NCBI GenBank assembly: GCA_964035795.1
Contig: OZ038321.1
Location: 434,001 to 498,000 of the forward strand
Direction: 5' to 3'
DNA length: 64,000 nt
DNA from: Pterobdella sp. o SKG-2022
Lineage: Eukaryota; Annelida; Clitellata; Hirudinida; Piscicolidae
The notes beneath the pieces were generated by a model, which saw only the letters and a program-made list of their open reading frames with translations, searched no databases and was not told where the DNA came from. How positions within the stretch are numbered: position 1 is the stretch's first letter; each line of letters opens with the position of its first letter. The translations under genes and the position numbers were made by a program. Below are positions 46,791 to 59,643 of this stretch, piece after piece.

Positions 46791-49192
46791 CAGTGACTGG
46801 AAGAGGTCAAGTAATCAGTTTGAAAAACCCGTCACAAAAATAATATTTGAATCTAATTTTTTTTGTTTTAATATGAACGATGATGAGAGAATTTGGATTG
46901 ATGTGATTATGAGAATTAATTTAAGTTACTGACGTTGAAAAAATAGAATCAAAATACAAATATTTAAGCTAGAGTGTTGCAACAACACTGGTATGTTATC
47001 TCATAATATTAGCTCATATCTTTTAATTTCGATTTTATAGCTATAAAGATTTTAATTCTCATAATTAAACTTAATAATACTATTATTATTTTTATTATAG
47101 TTTATATATTGATTATTAACACCATCAGAATTTTCAAAAATTTATATTTATTTTTAACATTAGTTTTACTAATGATTTATGATAAGATTGTACTTATCGA
47201 AAATTTTAGTCTTAAAAAAATAAATGTATCGAAAATTCTTTATGAAAAATTGAAAATAAAAAGTTATCCAAATATTAGTTTTGTATTTAGTTTATAATAT
47301 CCAAAACTAACCTCATTTGTACAGGACCTCTCACATAAACACAAATTTCATTTCAAAACTCAACTTAAATCAATTTTCCCCAAAGTTTCCATTTCAAAAA
47401 CCAGTTTTTTAAATTCATATCTCAGATATCCTTTCAAGAAGTAGGCCACAATAAGTATTTCAAAATTCCCTGATATCATCAACAATCACTTATTTTAGTA
47501 TTTAATTTTTCTAGTTTTTGATCACTCGGAACCCCGCCATGAGTTTTGTTCTGTTTTCAAAGGCTTCCATTCCATGGTTCAATTTGGCACGTACACAGTA
47601 TTGATAGAGCTATTTTTAGACACAGCTTCTATCTATATATACAGGGAGGTCTATCGATTTTAATTCTCCATTCATGTTTTTTGTTTTGGAATCTCGAGTT
47701 TTGTTGAAGTGGGAGTTATTTTTTAATATTTTTCTGTAGGTTTTGTTATTTCCATTTTTTTCTGATTTTGACAATTTAAGGCTTCCAAGCTTGTCTTAAA
47801 AGTTTCAATTAATTTTTTTTGTTTATTGTTAATTTTTAATTTTTTTTCGAATGAGTCGAAATTTTGATGATATTATCGAGACTTGCACCTGTTTTGTTGT
47901 CAAAACTTTTGCTATAATTAAAAAATTAAATGCCACGAAACTGCAGAAATTTATCGAAAAAGAAAAAAAAACAGACCAAATTCTAATTTTAAATAGCAAA
48001 AAATTAAATAAAGTGAAATTATTATATTTATTTTTTATTATTTATATAGCGCTGATTCACAGTCCGTGTTTACTGCTATGTTGAGAAAAATGAAATTAAA
48101 GTTGAAATCTTATATGAAAGTATTTATGATTTTTTTTCCACTCTTTTGATCTTGCTTCTTTTGGGAAGCTTAATTGATGAGTTTTATATTATCTCCATTG
48201 GGTTCATAAAACTCCTTTGTTCAAAAAAAAAAAAATAATAAAAATGAAATTAATAATAGTTAGAGTAAAAAAAATAAAATAATTAATTATTGGTGTCACT
48301 TCAATGGAGATTTTTAGTTTAGTATAATTTAAAAGAAAAATTAAATATAATTTTGGAAAAATTTCTAATATTTTTCAAATTAGACGTTCAAAGCATGACG
48401 ACATTTTTAACACCCGTGTTCCCCGGTTTCAAAAACGAATATTTTTTTGAGTTTAAAAATGAAAATTTCAGAAAAAAATGGTAAAAAGCTTGGTTCCTTT
48501 TTTAGCCATGTAGTGCTTTAAACATGGAAGATGATGTCATAACCATTATTAGTGGAAATTATCGACATTTTTTTCTTTAAAAGCAAAAAAATAATTTCTC
48601 AAAAATAAAAACGCTCATAACCTGATGATAAAAAATAATTTTTCAAAGACTTTGTTTCAAATGTTAAACTAAAGGGAGTTTTTCTTATATATGTTTTTTC
48701 TGTATGTCTAATTTTTGCACTAGCGAAGTGGTTCAAAACACAATGCAATTCATTGGTTAAAACGCCCAACACCATTGGTCACAAAACTCCGAAAAAAATA
48801 ACTGTATCACTTTTCAAAGGCATCTTGAGTTTTTTTTCTAGTAATTACCTATAGAACATCAGTTTTAACGCATTTATTAAAAATTATGCTTAATTTAAAT
48901 AGAAAAATATTCATTTATTTTTTTATATTTTTATATCTCTGCTTCAAAAAGGTGCCAGAATCACAACTTAGTGACAACGTTCTTCACAGCAAAATCCTTG
49001 AAGGTGCTGTTTTCAAAATTACCGAGTTCAATATTATTGATATTTCAGTTTGCCTTGAGAAAATCAATATGTTATTTTTTAATTTTTTTTTTATTATTAT
49101 TGTTTCTGTTATTTTTGTTGTTGTTATTGTTTTTACTTCTGTTGTTAATGTCTTTATTATTATTGTCTTCCTTATAATAGGCTATTATTGGC
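46791..49192. other. Intergenic, very AT-rich
   Basis: No supported gene. Short ORFs here are A/T-driven. A TTTATATAGCGCTGATTCACAG motif at 48038-48060 resembles the TATAGCGC ends of dispersed elements. Confidence 0.4.
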
Positions 49193-49375
49193 CCCTATAG
49201 CTCATTGGCTGAGCATTAGACTAATTATCTAAAGTTACCGGATTCGATTCCCCGTGGGCCAACAATTACAATCATCATACTGTTCTACAGTGTGTTTTCG
49301 CTAAATTAAATTTGTAGCAGTGCGCCTCAGTTGCTTTTCTTGGCGCTAGATAAATAAATAAATAGAATAAATGAT
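49193..49375 (+). mobile_element. tRNA-derived SINE (Ile-like head)
   Basis: tRNA-like head 49193-49262: A-box TAGCTCATTGGCTGAGC, anticodon stem TTAGA/TCTAA around CTAATTA (AAT, Ile-like), B-box GGATTCGATTCC. The acceptor arm GGCCC/GGGCC pairs except for one mismatch. The T-stem has two mismatches, so it is not a good tRNA gene. A body of about 90 bases follows and ends GGCGCTAG(ATAA)n with ATAAATAAATAAATAG, a LINE-type tail. Another TATAGCGCC repeat starts directly after, at 49408-49420. Confidence 0.75.
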
Positions 49376-50713
49376 TTCTCAACAATAATAACAACTTTCA
49401 TTTTTATAGCGCCATTTAACGACATTCAAAAATATTTTTGTCACGGGATTTCATAATTTGACAAAAGCTTGAAAGATGCATATAAGCGGACTCATCTCTT
49501 AAAAACTATTGATTTTGTTAAAAGGGTTTTATTGCAAATTAAAATTTGATTTTTTAAAATTATTTAATAATTTGGTTAAAATATTAGTTTTTAGTATTTT
49601 TTCCAAATCTATATTTTATTGGTAGGTAATAGTATTCTTTTAAAATCTACAACATGGCTTTCTTAAGATTGGAAAATAGTTATTAAATTGTTCGTTCTAC
49701 CATTTTGTTTTATGAAATCGTTTGAATATATTAGAAAAATGATTTTAAAAGAAAAATTTCTCTCAACTCTAACAATAAAATCATTAGTGAGAAAGTTTTA
49801 AGAAAAATGTATAAGAATTTTTAAAGTCTGAAAACTTGAAATTAAGTAAAATTATCGGATGAATTATTAGATTAAATTAGTTAAGTTGAATTTTCAAAAA
49901 TCATTCTACGTCAATATAAGTCAGCCATTTGTTTTGAAATAACTAGTTTCTGAGCTTTCCCGTGAATGTTAATTATGATTTTTAACGGGAAATTTTATAA
50001 AATTTTAACTTATTGAAATTCTGAAGTAAATGTTTCAATCAGGATAAAAATTTTGGATCTTTTATAGACATAAGTTTAGGGTCTAAAAAGTGTTAAGTTT
50101 AGAAATTTTTTCCAAAAACTCGTCTGGTTACGTCTGAAACGAAAAATTGAAATACAAAATAAGGTTGGTGAAGTAAATTATAAGATTGTTATATATAATA
50201 ACTATTTTACATTTCAATTTTCTTCATCCGTCTTACTTATAATCACAAATTTTTTAATATTGAAATAATCAACGTTTAATGAGGAAAAAAGTACTTAATA
50301 ATTATTTTCAAAGTTTTTCCAATTAGTTTTGTGTTTTCTATTTTTCTACATGTTTATATAGGACTGGAAACCATAGAAATATTACATATTTCAATTCTGA
50401 AATTCAAAAAAATATAGAATTAGCAAAATTCTTAAAATAAATGTAAAGAAATGGTTTAAAAATACTAAAAATCATGTGAAAAAATAACCTTAGAAAATTT
50501 TTGAATTTGTAAGTTGAAATATTTAAAATATATCATAATATTGAAATATATCATAATATTGTATATTATAAGATACTTCATCAATTATATTTAATAACTA
50601 ACCCTTATCATCTCCATTTTCTCTCACCATCATAACCTATTTTCATTATAATAATCACAACACTTCTCACCATTTTCACCATAAAACTCACATCCCTCCA
50701 ATCCCTTGTTCAG
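49376..50713. other. Intergenic, upstream of GSK3
   Basis: AT-rich. No promoter can be named. The first coding exon of GSK3 is preceded by TTGTTCAG, so an untranslated first exon may lie in or upstream of this stretch. Confidence 0.4.
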
Positions 50714-53700
50714 ATGAACAACAGGCAGAGACCAACCTCATTCATAGATGGACCCAAGTCTACCCAAAACTCCGAGCAGAACCTTGCTGCCTCCATCACT
50801 CAGTTCCTCGGGGGAGTTTCGGGCCTCGGTATGTGGTGTTTGTTTCCATTATTAAAAACATTTTATTGTGTCATCATCATCATTATCTTCTTTTTATTGT
50901 TACTAATATCATCTTATTCTTGACGAGGTTATCATTTTCATCATCTTGATCTTCATGTTATCCTCATCATTATACATCTCCATTTCACTACAAATAATAC
51001 CACTATTATTTTCAACAACAACCCCGAAACTACCATCACTCTTACCATGACCAACTTCAACAATCTCACTAACACCAACACCATCACTCCCATCGCCATC
51101 ATCAGGCAAAGAATCCTCCTCCAAACCGACCACAGTCACAGCTACACATGGGCTCTTAACACCAGATCAACAACAAGAGATCACTTTTGTTGGAACCAAA
51201 CCTATTGGTGGGTGGGTGGACTGAAGGGGGAGAGAATTTGGATATGAAAGAGTAAGGAGGATGGGGTTTGGATGAGAGAAAATGAGGCAGGAAAGGGTAT
51301 GAATGAGATGGTGTCAGAAGAGATGAAAGTTGGCTGGGGTAATAAGGAAGAGAACAATAAAGGGGGTGGAAAACGAGATTGAATATTGGATGGTATAAAA
51401 GATGGTGTAACACTGAATAGCTTGTGAAGTGAATCAGGCCATTTTTGGTGTATTGGGTTGGAGCTGGCTTTAAAATGTTTGGCGATCATCTGATTTTAGT
51501 ATCTAACATCAAAAGGAAATAAAACTATATATAAACTAATAAAACTACTGAGAGAAAAACAACTATAAAATAAATAATAATAATAATAAAATAGAAAACA
51601 ACAATAAAATGAATAAAAAACAATAAAAATAAAAACTAATATAAATTAAGCAATAAAAGAACAGCCTCCACAATAAAATATCAGCAAAACACTCCATATT
51701 TGTCTGCCTTGGCATTTTCCAAGCAGACACCCTTATTACCGCCATTATTATTATGATTTTTATTTTTACTATTATTATTATTATTACCATCTTCATTATT
51801 CTTGTTCTTATTATTGCTACCTTTATTATTTTTATTATTATTATACACCAAACAGGAAATGGATCATTTGGAGTGGTGTACCAGGCCAAACTGGTGGAGC
51901 TGGATGAGACTGTGGCCATCAAGAAAGTCCTGCAGGATCGCAGGTTCAAGGTAATCTTGTTGCGTCATTATTGGTATTACCATCATCCTTATCATCATCA
52001 TCATCACCTCCATTCACATACCATCACTTGATCCTCATTCAAAAACCATCCCACCATCATCACCTTCACATCATTATCATCACCACATCACATCACCCCT
52101 CCCTCCACTATCGCTTCCCCACATCACATCACTCCTCCACACCCCCATCATCACCCACCACACCTACAACATCACTACCACCACAGAACAGGGAGTTACA
52201 GATAATGAGAGTGCTTGACCACACCAACATCGTCAAACTTCTCTACTTCTTCTACTCCTATGGTGATAAGGTGTCATTATTGTTGTTATTTTTATTTTAT
52301 TATGATTTTTATTGATTATTATTTTTTTTTTTATTATTATACTTGTTATTTTTATGATTGCTGATGGATTTTTTAATGTTGTGATTAGTATTGCCTTTCA
52401 AAGGGTTTCAAATGAATATGTAAATTTGTTGTGACAATATATTAATAGACAAAAAAATAAAGTAAAGAAATAGCTGCAATAATTATCATAATAATAATAA
52501 TAACCGCAACAATACTAATAATAATAATAGCAATAAAAAAAAATATAATAATAATAACAACAACTTTCGGCAGAAAGACGAGGTGTACTTGAACCTGGTG
52601 CTAGAGTACATACCGGAAACAGTTAACAGGGCAGCCAGGCAGTACTCCAAAAACAAGCAGACCATGCCCCTGCTGTTTGTCAAGGTGGGTGGACGGGTGT
52701 GGTGAGGGTGAAGGTGATCAATTTTTGGAGGAGGGGATGGTGTACTGGTGAGAACGGGGGTAGAGGGTGTTAGTGGGTGAAACCGTTTGTTGGGATGCTG
52801 GGAGAATAGTGGTGTGATGGTTTTGAAAGATGGCGGTAATAGCGGTATGGATGTTGGTAGGGAGATTGTGGTGCTTATGTGGGTATTGATAGAAGCATAA
52901 TGATGGTTGATTGGTGGAGGAGTGATGATGGTTAACATAGGATTATTGAGATGGTTCAGTTACAACGATGTTGTTGAGGATGGAGGTGACGTGATCATGG
53001 CAAGATTTTAATAAGGCAAAGATTCTGTTGTAGAGATTCATGATTTTTGTTCTCACTTTCAAAAAAATTTATATAACATTGGTAGTAATTCATATATTAA
53101 TTGTATACCATCACAACAATGAGAATATATCAGTGGTAGTATCAAAACACCATTTACCCTCCTCTAGTTATGTTTTCCACCCATCCAACCATTTATTGCT
53201 CCAACCAGAATATCACTCATTTCTTCTACTCGTCCATCTACCGCACACATCCAGTCACCAGTCCTTCCACCCATATCATTTCCCACACACCATGCTAAAC
53301 GACAAACCAAACGACATTTTATTCTTCATCCACCTACTTTATTAAACAGCTTCATGAACCCCACCTCTCTCATCGCGCCCACTCACCACCTGCACCTTCC
53401 CACAGTTATACATGTATCAGCTGTTCAGGTCCCTTTCTTACATGCACATGCAAGGTTACTGCCACAGGGACATCAAGCCCCAAAACCTCCTCCTTAACCA
53501 CCACCTTGGTGTCCTTAAGCTGTGCGACTTTGGCAGGTTAGGTGGGGATCGTGTGGTCGATTTTTGGTGGTGCAATTTTTTGTTTTGGTGGAGTCAAGGG
53601 TGGTTTGATAGGTGTGTAAGAGTTGATGGAGGTCGTTGAAGTTGGATTCATATAGAGGGGTTTTGGTTGGGGATTGGAAGAGTTTCTATTGAGTAAAGCG

Positions 53701-56700
53701 TTAAAAAAATTATAAAATTTTGCCAAAAAATCAATAAGTTCTATCAATTTAATCTCCAAAACTTCATAACATGACCCACTTCAAAATTCCCCCCATCAAA
53801 ACCAAATCCCACCACCATCTTTATGCTCTATTTAAACGGCCATTCTTAAATGACTGCGTCGTAAAATATCCCTCGTCTAATGCACGCAGCTTAATTTTGA
53901 TTGGCTGCTTCTCTTTAAAATGCCATCCAATCATTGGTCTTTTGGAGTCATCATTGAGTCTTTAAGGGGGCGAGTGATGCTGATAATGATGGTAGTCATC
54001 AGCATCATTCTATTTAGAGTCCTCAGCAGAGGGTAAGGCTTTTTGAACAGTTTTCTTCCACGTAAGACGGTCGTGTGGGTCGATTTCCATCAAACTGAGC
54101 TTTGCCCGATCTTTCTTCAGCAACTCTTCCTATGTCATTTCTGGCCTACCGGGTCTTTTAACACCAACAACCTTGAATTCTCTGACTTTTGATAGCCAAC
54201 CTGAGCTGCGCACCACATGACCAAACCACTTCAACCTATCACAACGCAACGCCGATTCTATGTTTTAAATGCCAAGTTTTGCATGTGGTGTTAAGAATGA
54301 CATAACGATGTTGTTTTTGGGGAGAATCTTTTTTGTGAATTTCGTGCTTTTTCTTTAGTAAGAGGGTTGTATCAATGATGAAGAAGATGATGATGGTGAT
54401 GATGAGGATGATGATGATGATGGGGGTTAAAATGGAGATCAGTTATGATAACTGTGCTCATGTGCTTAGGATAGTGATAGTAATTATAGGGCCAACATAA
54501 AAATAATAGTGATAATAATAATAATAATAATGGTGACTCACACTACCTCACAGCGCCAAACAGCTGGTCAAGGGGGAGCCCAACGTCTCTTATATATGCT
54601 CCAGGTTATTATTATTATTATTTATATGATTTTTTTTGTTTTTATTACTATTATTTTTATTGTTAGTAATATTGCTATTATTTTATTGTTATTGTATTAT
54701 TGATATACTTGTTTTTGCAACCCACTACCTACCGATCATCGCAAAACCTCACCAGATACTACAGGGCTCCCGAGTTGATCTTCGGCTCGAGTGACTACTC
54801 GCCTCAGATCGGTGATGATGATAATAATAAACCCCGATAAAAATAAACATTAAAAATTATAATAATAATAACAATCATGGGAGCGCTAACGGAAATATTC
54901 AAAATATCAATAAAAAAATATGAATAAACAACAATAATAACTATAATAATAATTAAAAAAATAACCTATAATAATAATAATACAAATAATAAAAATAACA
55001 ACGCCATCAGACGTATGGTCGGCGGGATGTGTGGTAGCAGAGTTGTTGTTGGGGCAGCCCATCTTTCCTGGAGATAGTGGAGTGGATCAGTTGGTGGAGA
55101 TTATCAAGGTGGGTGGAGGGGGTTGTTATCGGTGCATCCTTTTGAACCCCACTTTATTTCACCACAGCAAAGCATTACACCACGTATCACCGCACACCCA
55201 CCCTACCACAACCTACTACATCCTCTCACACTGCATCTTCATTCATCACAACACCACACCACATAACCCCCACTCTACGCCACACCAAACTTCACCATAC
55301 CACACTCTTTTTCCCATTACGCTACATCACATCACACCCAACCGCGTCATCTTATTCTCCACTTCACCCCAAAAAACCACATCACACCCAGCCTCATCAC
55401 ATCATACCATCCCACTCTCCACCACCACAACCAGGTCTTAGGCACACCATCAAAGGAACAGATCAGAGACATGAACCCCTCCTACCAAGAGTTCAAGTTC
55501 CCGCATATCAAGCCGCACCCATGGGCCAAGGTTGCCATTATTATTATTATTTAATTTTTTTTTCTATTATTATTATTTAAAAAAAATTTTTTTTTTATTA
55601 TTATTTAAAAAAATGTTTCTTCTTTTATTATTATTATTTTTATTATTATTATTATTGTTATTATTTTTATTATTGTTAGTAGTAGTAGTAGTATTAGTAT
55701 CGCTATTATTATTTTTTATCTATATATTATTATTTCATTTAGAAATGGTATCACTTGAATATTTCATTTCCTTTGGTTCAATTATTATTTTTATTTGTTT
55801 TATTTATTGCTACCACCATTTTTTTTATCTTATCATTAGGATTATTATCATTTTTTAAAATAAATTATTATGATTAATTAATTTAATTTTTATTATTTTT
55901 TTTTAACAATTTTTTTTTCTTTTTGATTTTTAAATAATTAAGCGTTTATAATTTAAATGTTGAAATTGTTGAAACTAAAATAAAAGACCCAGAAATAAAA
56001 AAACTTGAGAACAAAATCAATAAAATCAGAAACATTTTAAAAAATTGTAAAATAAATCAAACTACAAAAATAAACTTAAACAAAGAAAAACACATCCTAC
56101 AAAAACAAATTAACAAAAAATGCTTAGATGACAAATCCTCAATAACAGAAGAACAATTGAAAGAAATAGAAAATTCAAACTACAATCAAAGAATGCATAA
56201 AGCAATAAAACAACTAAACATCAAACATAAAACTCCACCACCTCCCTACACCAACTTTCAACTCACTTCATACTATAATGAAAAATTCAACAAGTTTACA
56301 ACAGCAACAAAACAAAAACAAGAAAACCAAACATATATCAATGTCAAAATAACCAATAGTGAAGTCAACTCTGCCATAAAATCACTCAAAAACAATAGAT
56401 CACCAGGCTATGACAATATTGTAGCAGAAATAATGAAAATATTGAGTAGCACAACCATTGACAAACTTATTCATATAATAAACACCACAATCAACAACAA
56501 ACAACCTCACCAACTTGGCCTTGGCATCCTACCCTCTATACCAAAACACAATAAAACCAAAAAAGTAGAAAACGCTAGACCAATAATACTACTCTCCACC
56601 ATTAGAAAAATAATATCACTCATCACTCTAAATAGACTAAGACCAACAATAGAAAACTACCTATCACCCAGCCAAACTGCCTATAGGAAAGGTAGATCCA

Positions 56701-59121
56701 TAGAAGACATTGTATGGACACTCAAACTAGAAATAGCAAGCACATTGAGCACCAATAACAAAATCACAATCCAAGGTATAGACTTATCCTCAGCCTTTGA
56801 CTCGGTCAACAGAGTAAAAATGATGGAGATATTGAATACAATCTGCTCTGAGGAAGATATGAAGTTGATACATTTTCTACTCAATGACACCAGTCTGGGA
56901 GTGAGAACCAAAGAAGTAGGACCCACTTTTGACACCAATATTAGCATTATTATTATTATTAAGATTTTTATAGCGCACAGTTATCAATTCAAGATTGCTT
57001 CAAAGGCGCTCAAGGTTTGTAGAAGATTATGACTGGGGATGTTTATGGTATAAGTGAGTTTTCAAAAGTTTGCGAAAGTTCATGAGAGAAGGCGATGAGC
57101 GCAAGTTAGAAGAAAGTGAATTCCACAGACATGGAGCCTGGTGAGAAAAAGAGCGACTAGTAAACAACCCTAAAGAAACAGGTTGGAAAAAAATGAAGCT
57201 GGAGACCAGAGTGCAAGGATCTGAGTGGTTGACGTGTATGTCTGATTGACAAAAGATCAAAAAGATAAGCAGGTTGTTTAAGCTTGAGAGTGCATGCAAT
57301 GAGTGCATTTCTCAAGAAGATGGTCTCAGTCCAGTACTTTTCACCACATACCTAGAAGCAGCGTTGAGAGAAGTCAGAAATAATGTCCATGCCCAAGACA
57401 TTACATATGCTGATGATGTTGATTTCATTAGCAAAGATGGCGTCAAACTAAATATAGTGGAAAAAATATTGGAAAAGTGGAATCTAAAAATGAATTCCAC
57501 GAAAACGGAGACTCAAAATCGGATCAGACAACGAGTGGAAAAATGCGAAAAAACTGGGCATGCTACTCGATACAAAGCAAGAGTGGAAAAGGTGAGAGCA
57601 GCTAACAACAACGGCAATGCTCAAGCTAAAAAAAATATGGAACTCGAGCATAACAAGAAACAAAAAGTTAAGAATCTACAAAGCATCATGCTTTTTGGTT
57701 GTAGCACGTGGACAATGGACAAGGGGATGGTGGACAGTTTCAACCGAAAAATGGTGCGGTATGTATGTGGGGTTTTTTGGCCAAACCACATGAAAACAGA
57801 AACCGTAAATGCCCTGATTGAATCAGCCTCTCAAATCGTGACAAGGCGACGCTGGCAAATGTTAGGCCATATTCTGCGCATGGATGATCTGATTCAAGCT
57901 AAAAAATCCACCATCAATTGCCTCAAGAAAAAAAACGCAAAGCGTGGAAGACCTAGCACCAGCCTTCTCACAACGATCAAACACGATCTAAAAGCCCACA
58001 AACTAAACATAGATCAAGTAGTTGAACTCGCGCAAGACAGGGACCTATGGAAACTGGAGGGAAGCCGTACACCGGCGAACGAAGATCTTTGAAAATATTT
58101 GAACACTCAATTTTATCTCTATTTTTGTCTCTTCATAACCCTAATAAATAAATAATTTAAATGTTGACTTGTTTCCATGGAAGTCAGTAACGTCCTTATA
58201 TTTGTACCTCCACTTGATAATGTAAGTTCATCCTACAAAAAGCTTCGTGGAATAAAATAAACTCCCAAAATTGTTTTCATTTGAATATATGCCATTATTA
58301 ATCTTTTTATTTTATTTTTTAAATAATTGTATTCATATTATTGTTCAGGTCTTCAGATCCAAAACACCCCCAGAAGCTCTAGAGTTTGTTAGTCAACTTC
58401 TTGATTACACACCTTTCAAAAGGTGGGTGGTGGAGGACGAAAGGGGTCGTGCGGTGGTGGTTGTACGTTATAAAAAATTATCCATTCTAAATAACAAAAA
58501 AATAATAATAAAAGAAATCATGGTAAACAACAAAAATTACAACACTGCTTCCAGACAATAAAAATTTGGAAAGTTAATAATGATACCCTTTCCTCTCTCT
58601 TTCTCAGGCTAGTTCCCTTAGAGGCATGCGCTCATGAGTTTTTCGACGAGTTGAGAGAGCCCAGTGTCAAGCTTCCCAATGGTTCTCCACTTCCGGTTCT
58701 CTTCAACTTCTCCTCTTCCGGTTGGTGCTTTGTTTTTCAGTTTTTTTTATTTTTATTATTTTTTGTAGGGTTGGTGTTGTTTGTTAGTGTACTTGTTTTT
58801 TTTGATTTTGCTACTGGTTCATTGTTCCACCTCCGTCATCACATCCATCTCCCCTACTCCACAGAACTTCGCAGCAGACCCTCCCTCGTTAGCAAACTCA
58901 TCCCCGCCCACATCAACCTTCTAACGTCACATTTCCAATCCACCACAAGGCCCTCACTTACGACAACAACTACGTCATCATCGTCGATCAGCAACCCAAA
59001 AAAAAATTCGACTGACGTCATCAATAACGTCAACAACAACATCGTCAACAACGATAACGTCGATTTTGGCACCAAAGAGGCATCTTTTGGTTTCTACGGC
59101 AACCTCAAGATTGAGAATTGA
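50714..59121 (+). CDS. GSK3B: Glycogen synthase kinase 3
   Basis: Ser/Thr kinase of Wnt and insulin-type signalling. Thirteen coding exons: 50714-50828, 51106-51207, 51856-51950, 52187-52270, 52574-52684, 53406-53536, 54554-54604, 54756-54811, 55011-55108, 55435-55530, 58349-58422, 58608-58720, 58865-59121 (TGA). All phases agree, giving 460 residues. Glycine loop GNGSFG (73-78), catalytic Lys95 (VAIKK), HRDIKPQN with Asp191, DFG at 210-212, and the autophosphorylated activation-loop Tyr226 (VSYICSR), each exactly ten residues later than in human GSK3B. The N-terminus RQRPTSF puts Ser9 in an RxRxxS Akt-type site, so phospho-inhibition is likely kept. The Asn-rich tail after FNFSS differs from vertebrates. 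One GSK3 gene cannot be called alpha or beta by sight; the symbol is by similarity. Introns 6 and 10 hold retroelements. Confidence 0.96.
54015..54275 (-). pseudogene. Non-LTR retroelement C-terminal tail, GSK3 intron 6
   Basis: The minus strand encodes [19 protein letters not shown], then [13 protein letters not shown], a stop, then [28 protein letters not shown]. The RLxWFGHV...GRPxxTW...D(R)xxW order is the usual end of LINE-type pol proteins. Only the last about 85 codons survive. Confidence 0.75.
55960..58092 (+). pseudogene. Non-LTR retrotransposon RT, split by another element, GSK3 intron 10
   Basis: Same orientation as GSK3. Upstream half 55960-56942: basic linker, then RT motifs [42 protein letters not shown] and the palm [14 protein letters not shown]. 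Downstream half 57305-58092: [17 protein letters not shown], catalytic [10 protein letters not shown], then the C-terminal [15 protein letters not shown] and KRGRPSTSL blocks to TGA at 58090-58092. The halves would be continuous but for about 360 bases inserted between FDTN and ISQEDGL. No endonuclease domain is visible upstream, so the copy is 5'-truncated. A hairpin repeat follows at 58195. Confidence 0.85.
56943..57304 (+). mobile_element. Non-autonomous element inserted in the RT, copy B
   Basis: Starts with ATTATTATTATTAAGATTTTTATAGCGCA-type sequence, carries AAGGCGCTCAAGG, then the block shared with 14985-15220, and ends at GAGTGCATT. GCATT at both borders could be a target-site duplication. 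No ORF of its own. The TATAGCGC ... AAGGCGCT start also occurs as a single copy at 49408. Confidence 0.75.
58195..58290 (+). repeat. Hammerhead-like hairpin repeat, GSK3 intron 10
   Basis: Core 58210-58250: CCAC, TTGATAAT, GTAAG TTCAT CCTAC, AAAAAGCTTC, GTGG. The flank matches 11318-11435 over about 85 bases. Confidence 0.7.
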
Positions 59122-59379
59122 GCGTGGTTGGGGTGGGGGTGGTTGGAGGTGATAGATAATCTTATTGTATAATAATAATATAATAATAATAATTTTTTTA
59201 TTATTGCATTTTATATCTAATCTTTTATTTTTTATGGTTATTTATCATTAATATTATTATTGTTATTATTTCTCAATTTATAAATGTATATTTTAAATTA
59301 TTAATACAACAAGAACAATGACCACACACACAAACACACATCACAAGCTCATCATCAATATCAATGTTTTGCTATTATT
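59122..59379. other. GSK3 3' flank
   Basis: AT-rich 3' UTR candidate with (AAT)n and (ATT)n tracts. No distinct polyadenylation signal stands out among the AT repeats. Confidence 0.35.
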
Positions 59380-59505
59380 ATTATTATTATTATTATTATT
59401 CCCATTATTATTGTTATTATTATTTCCATTATTATTGTTATTATTATTTCCATTATTATTGTTATTATTATTCCCATTATTATTGTTATTATTATTCCCA
59501 TTGTT
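59380..59505. repeat. 24-bp minisatellite
   Basis: Units of CCCATTATTATTGTTATTATTATT, about five copies, open in all frames on both strands and so a source of false Leu-rich and Asn-rich ORFs. Confidence 0.9.
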
Positions 59506-59606
59506 TAATGCTATTGATTTTATCTTGTTAAAGTTCATCACAATTTTATTGTAATGTATGTTGCATTACTTATTTGCATAATATCATAATTATTATGATA
59601 TGATTC

Positions 59607-59643
<37 letters not shown>

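Noticed and set aside
49193..49265. A functional tRNA-Ile gene
   Set aside because: T-stem mismatches and a SINE body with an (ATAA)n tail directly follow.
52486..52938. Minus-strand ORF of 150 residues across GSK3 exon 5
   Set aside because: Antisense shadow with low-complexity Ser/Pro/Thr composition; the plus strand has the real exon.
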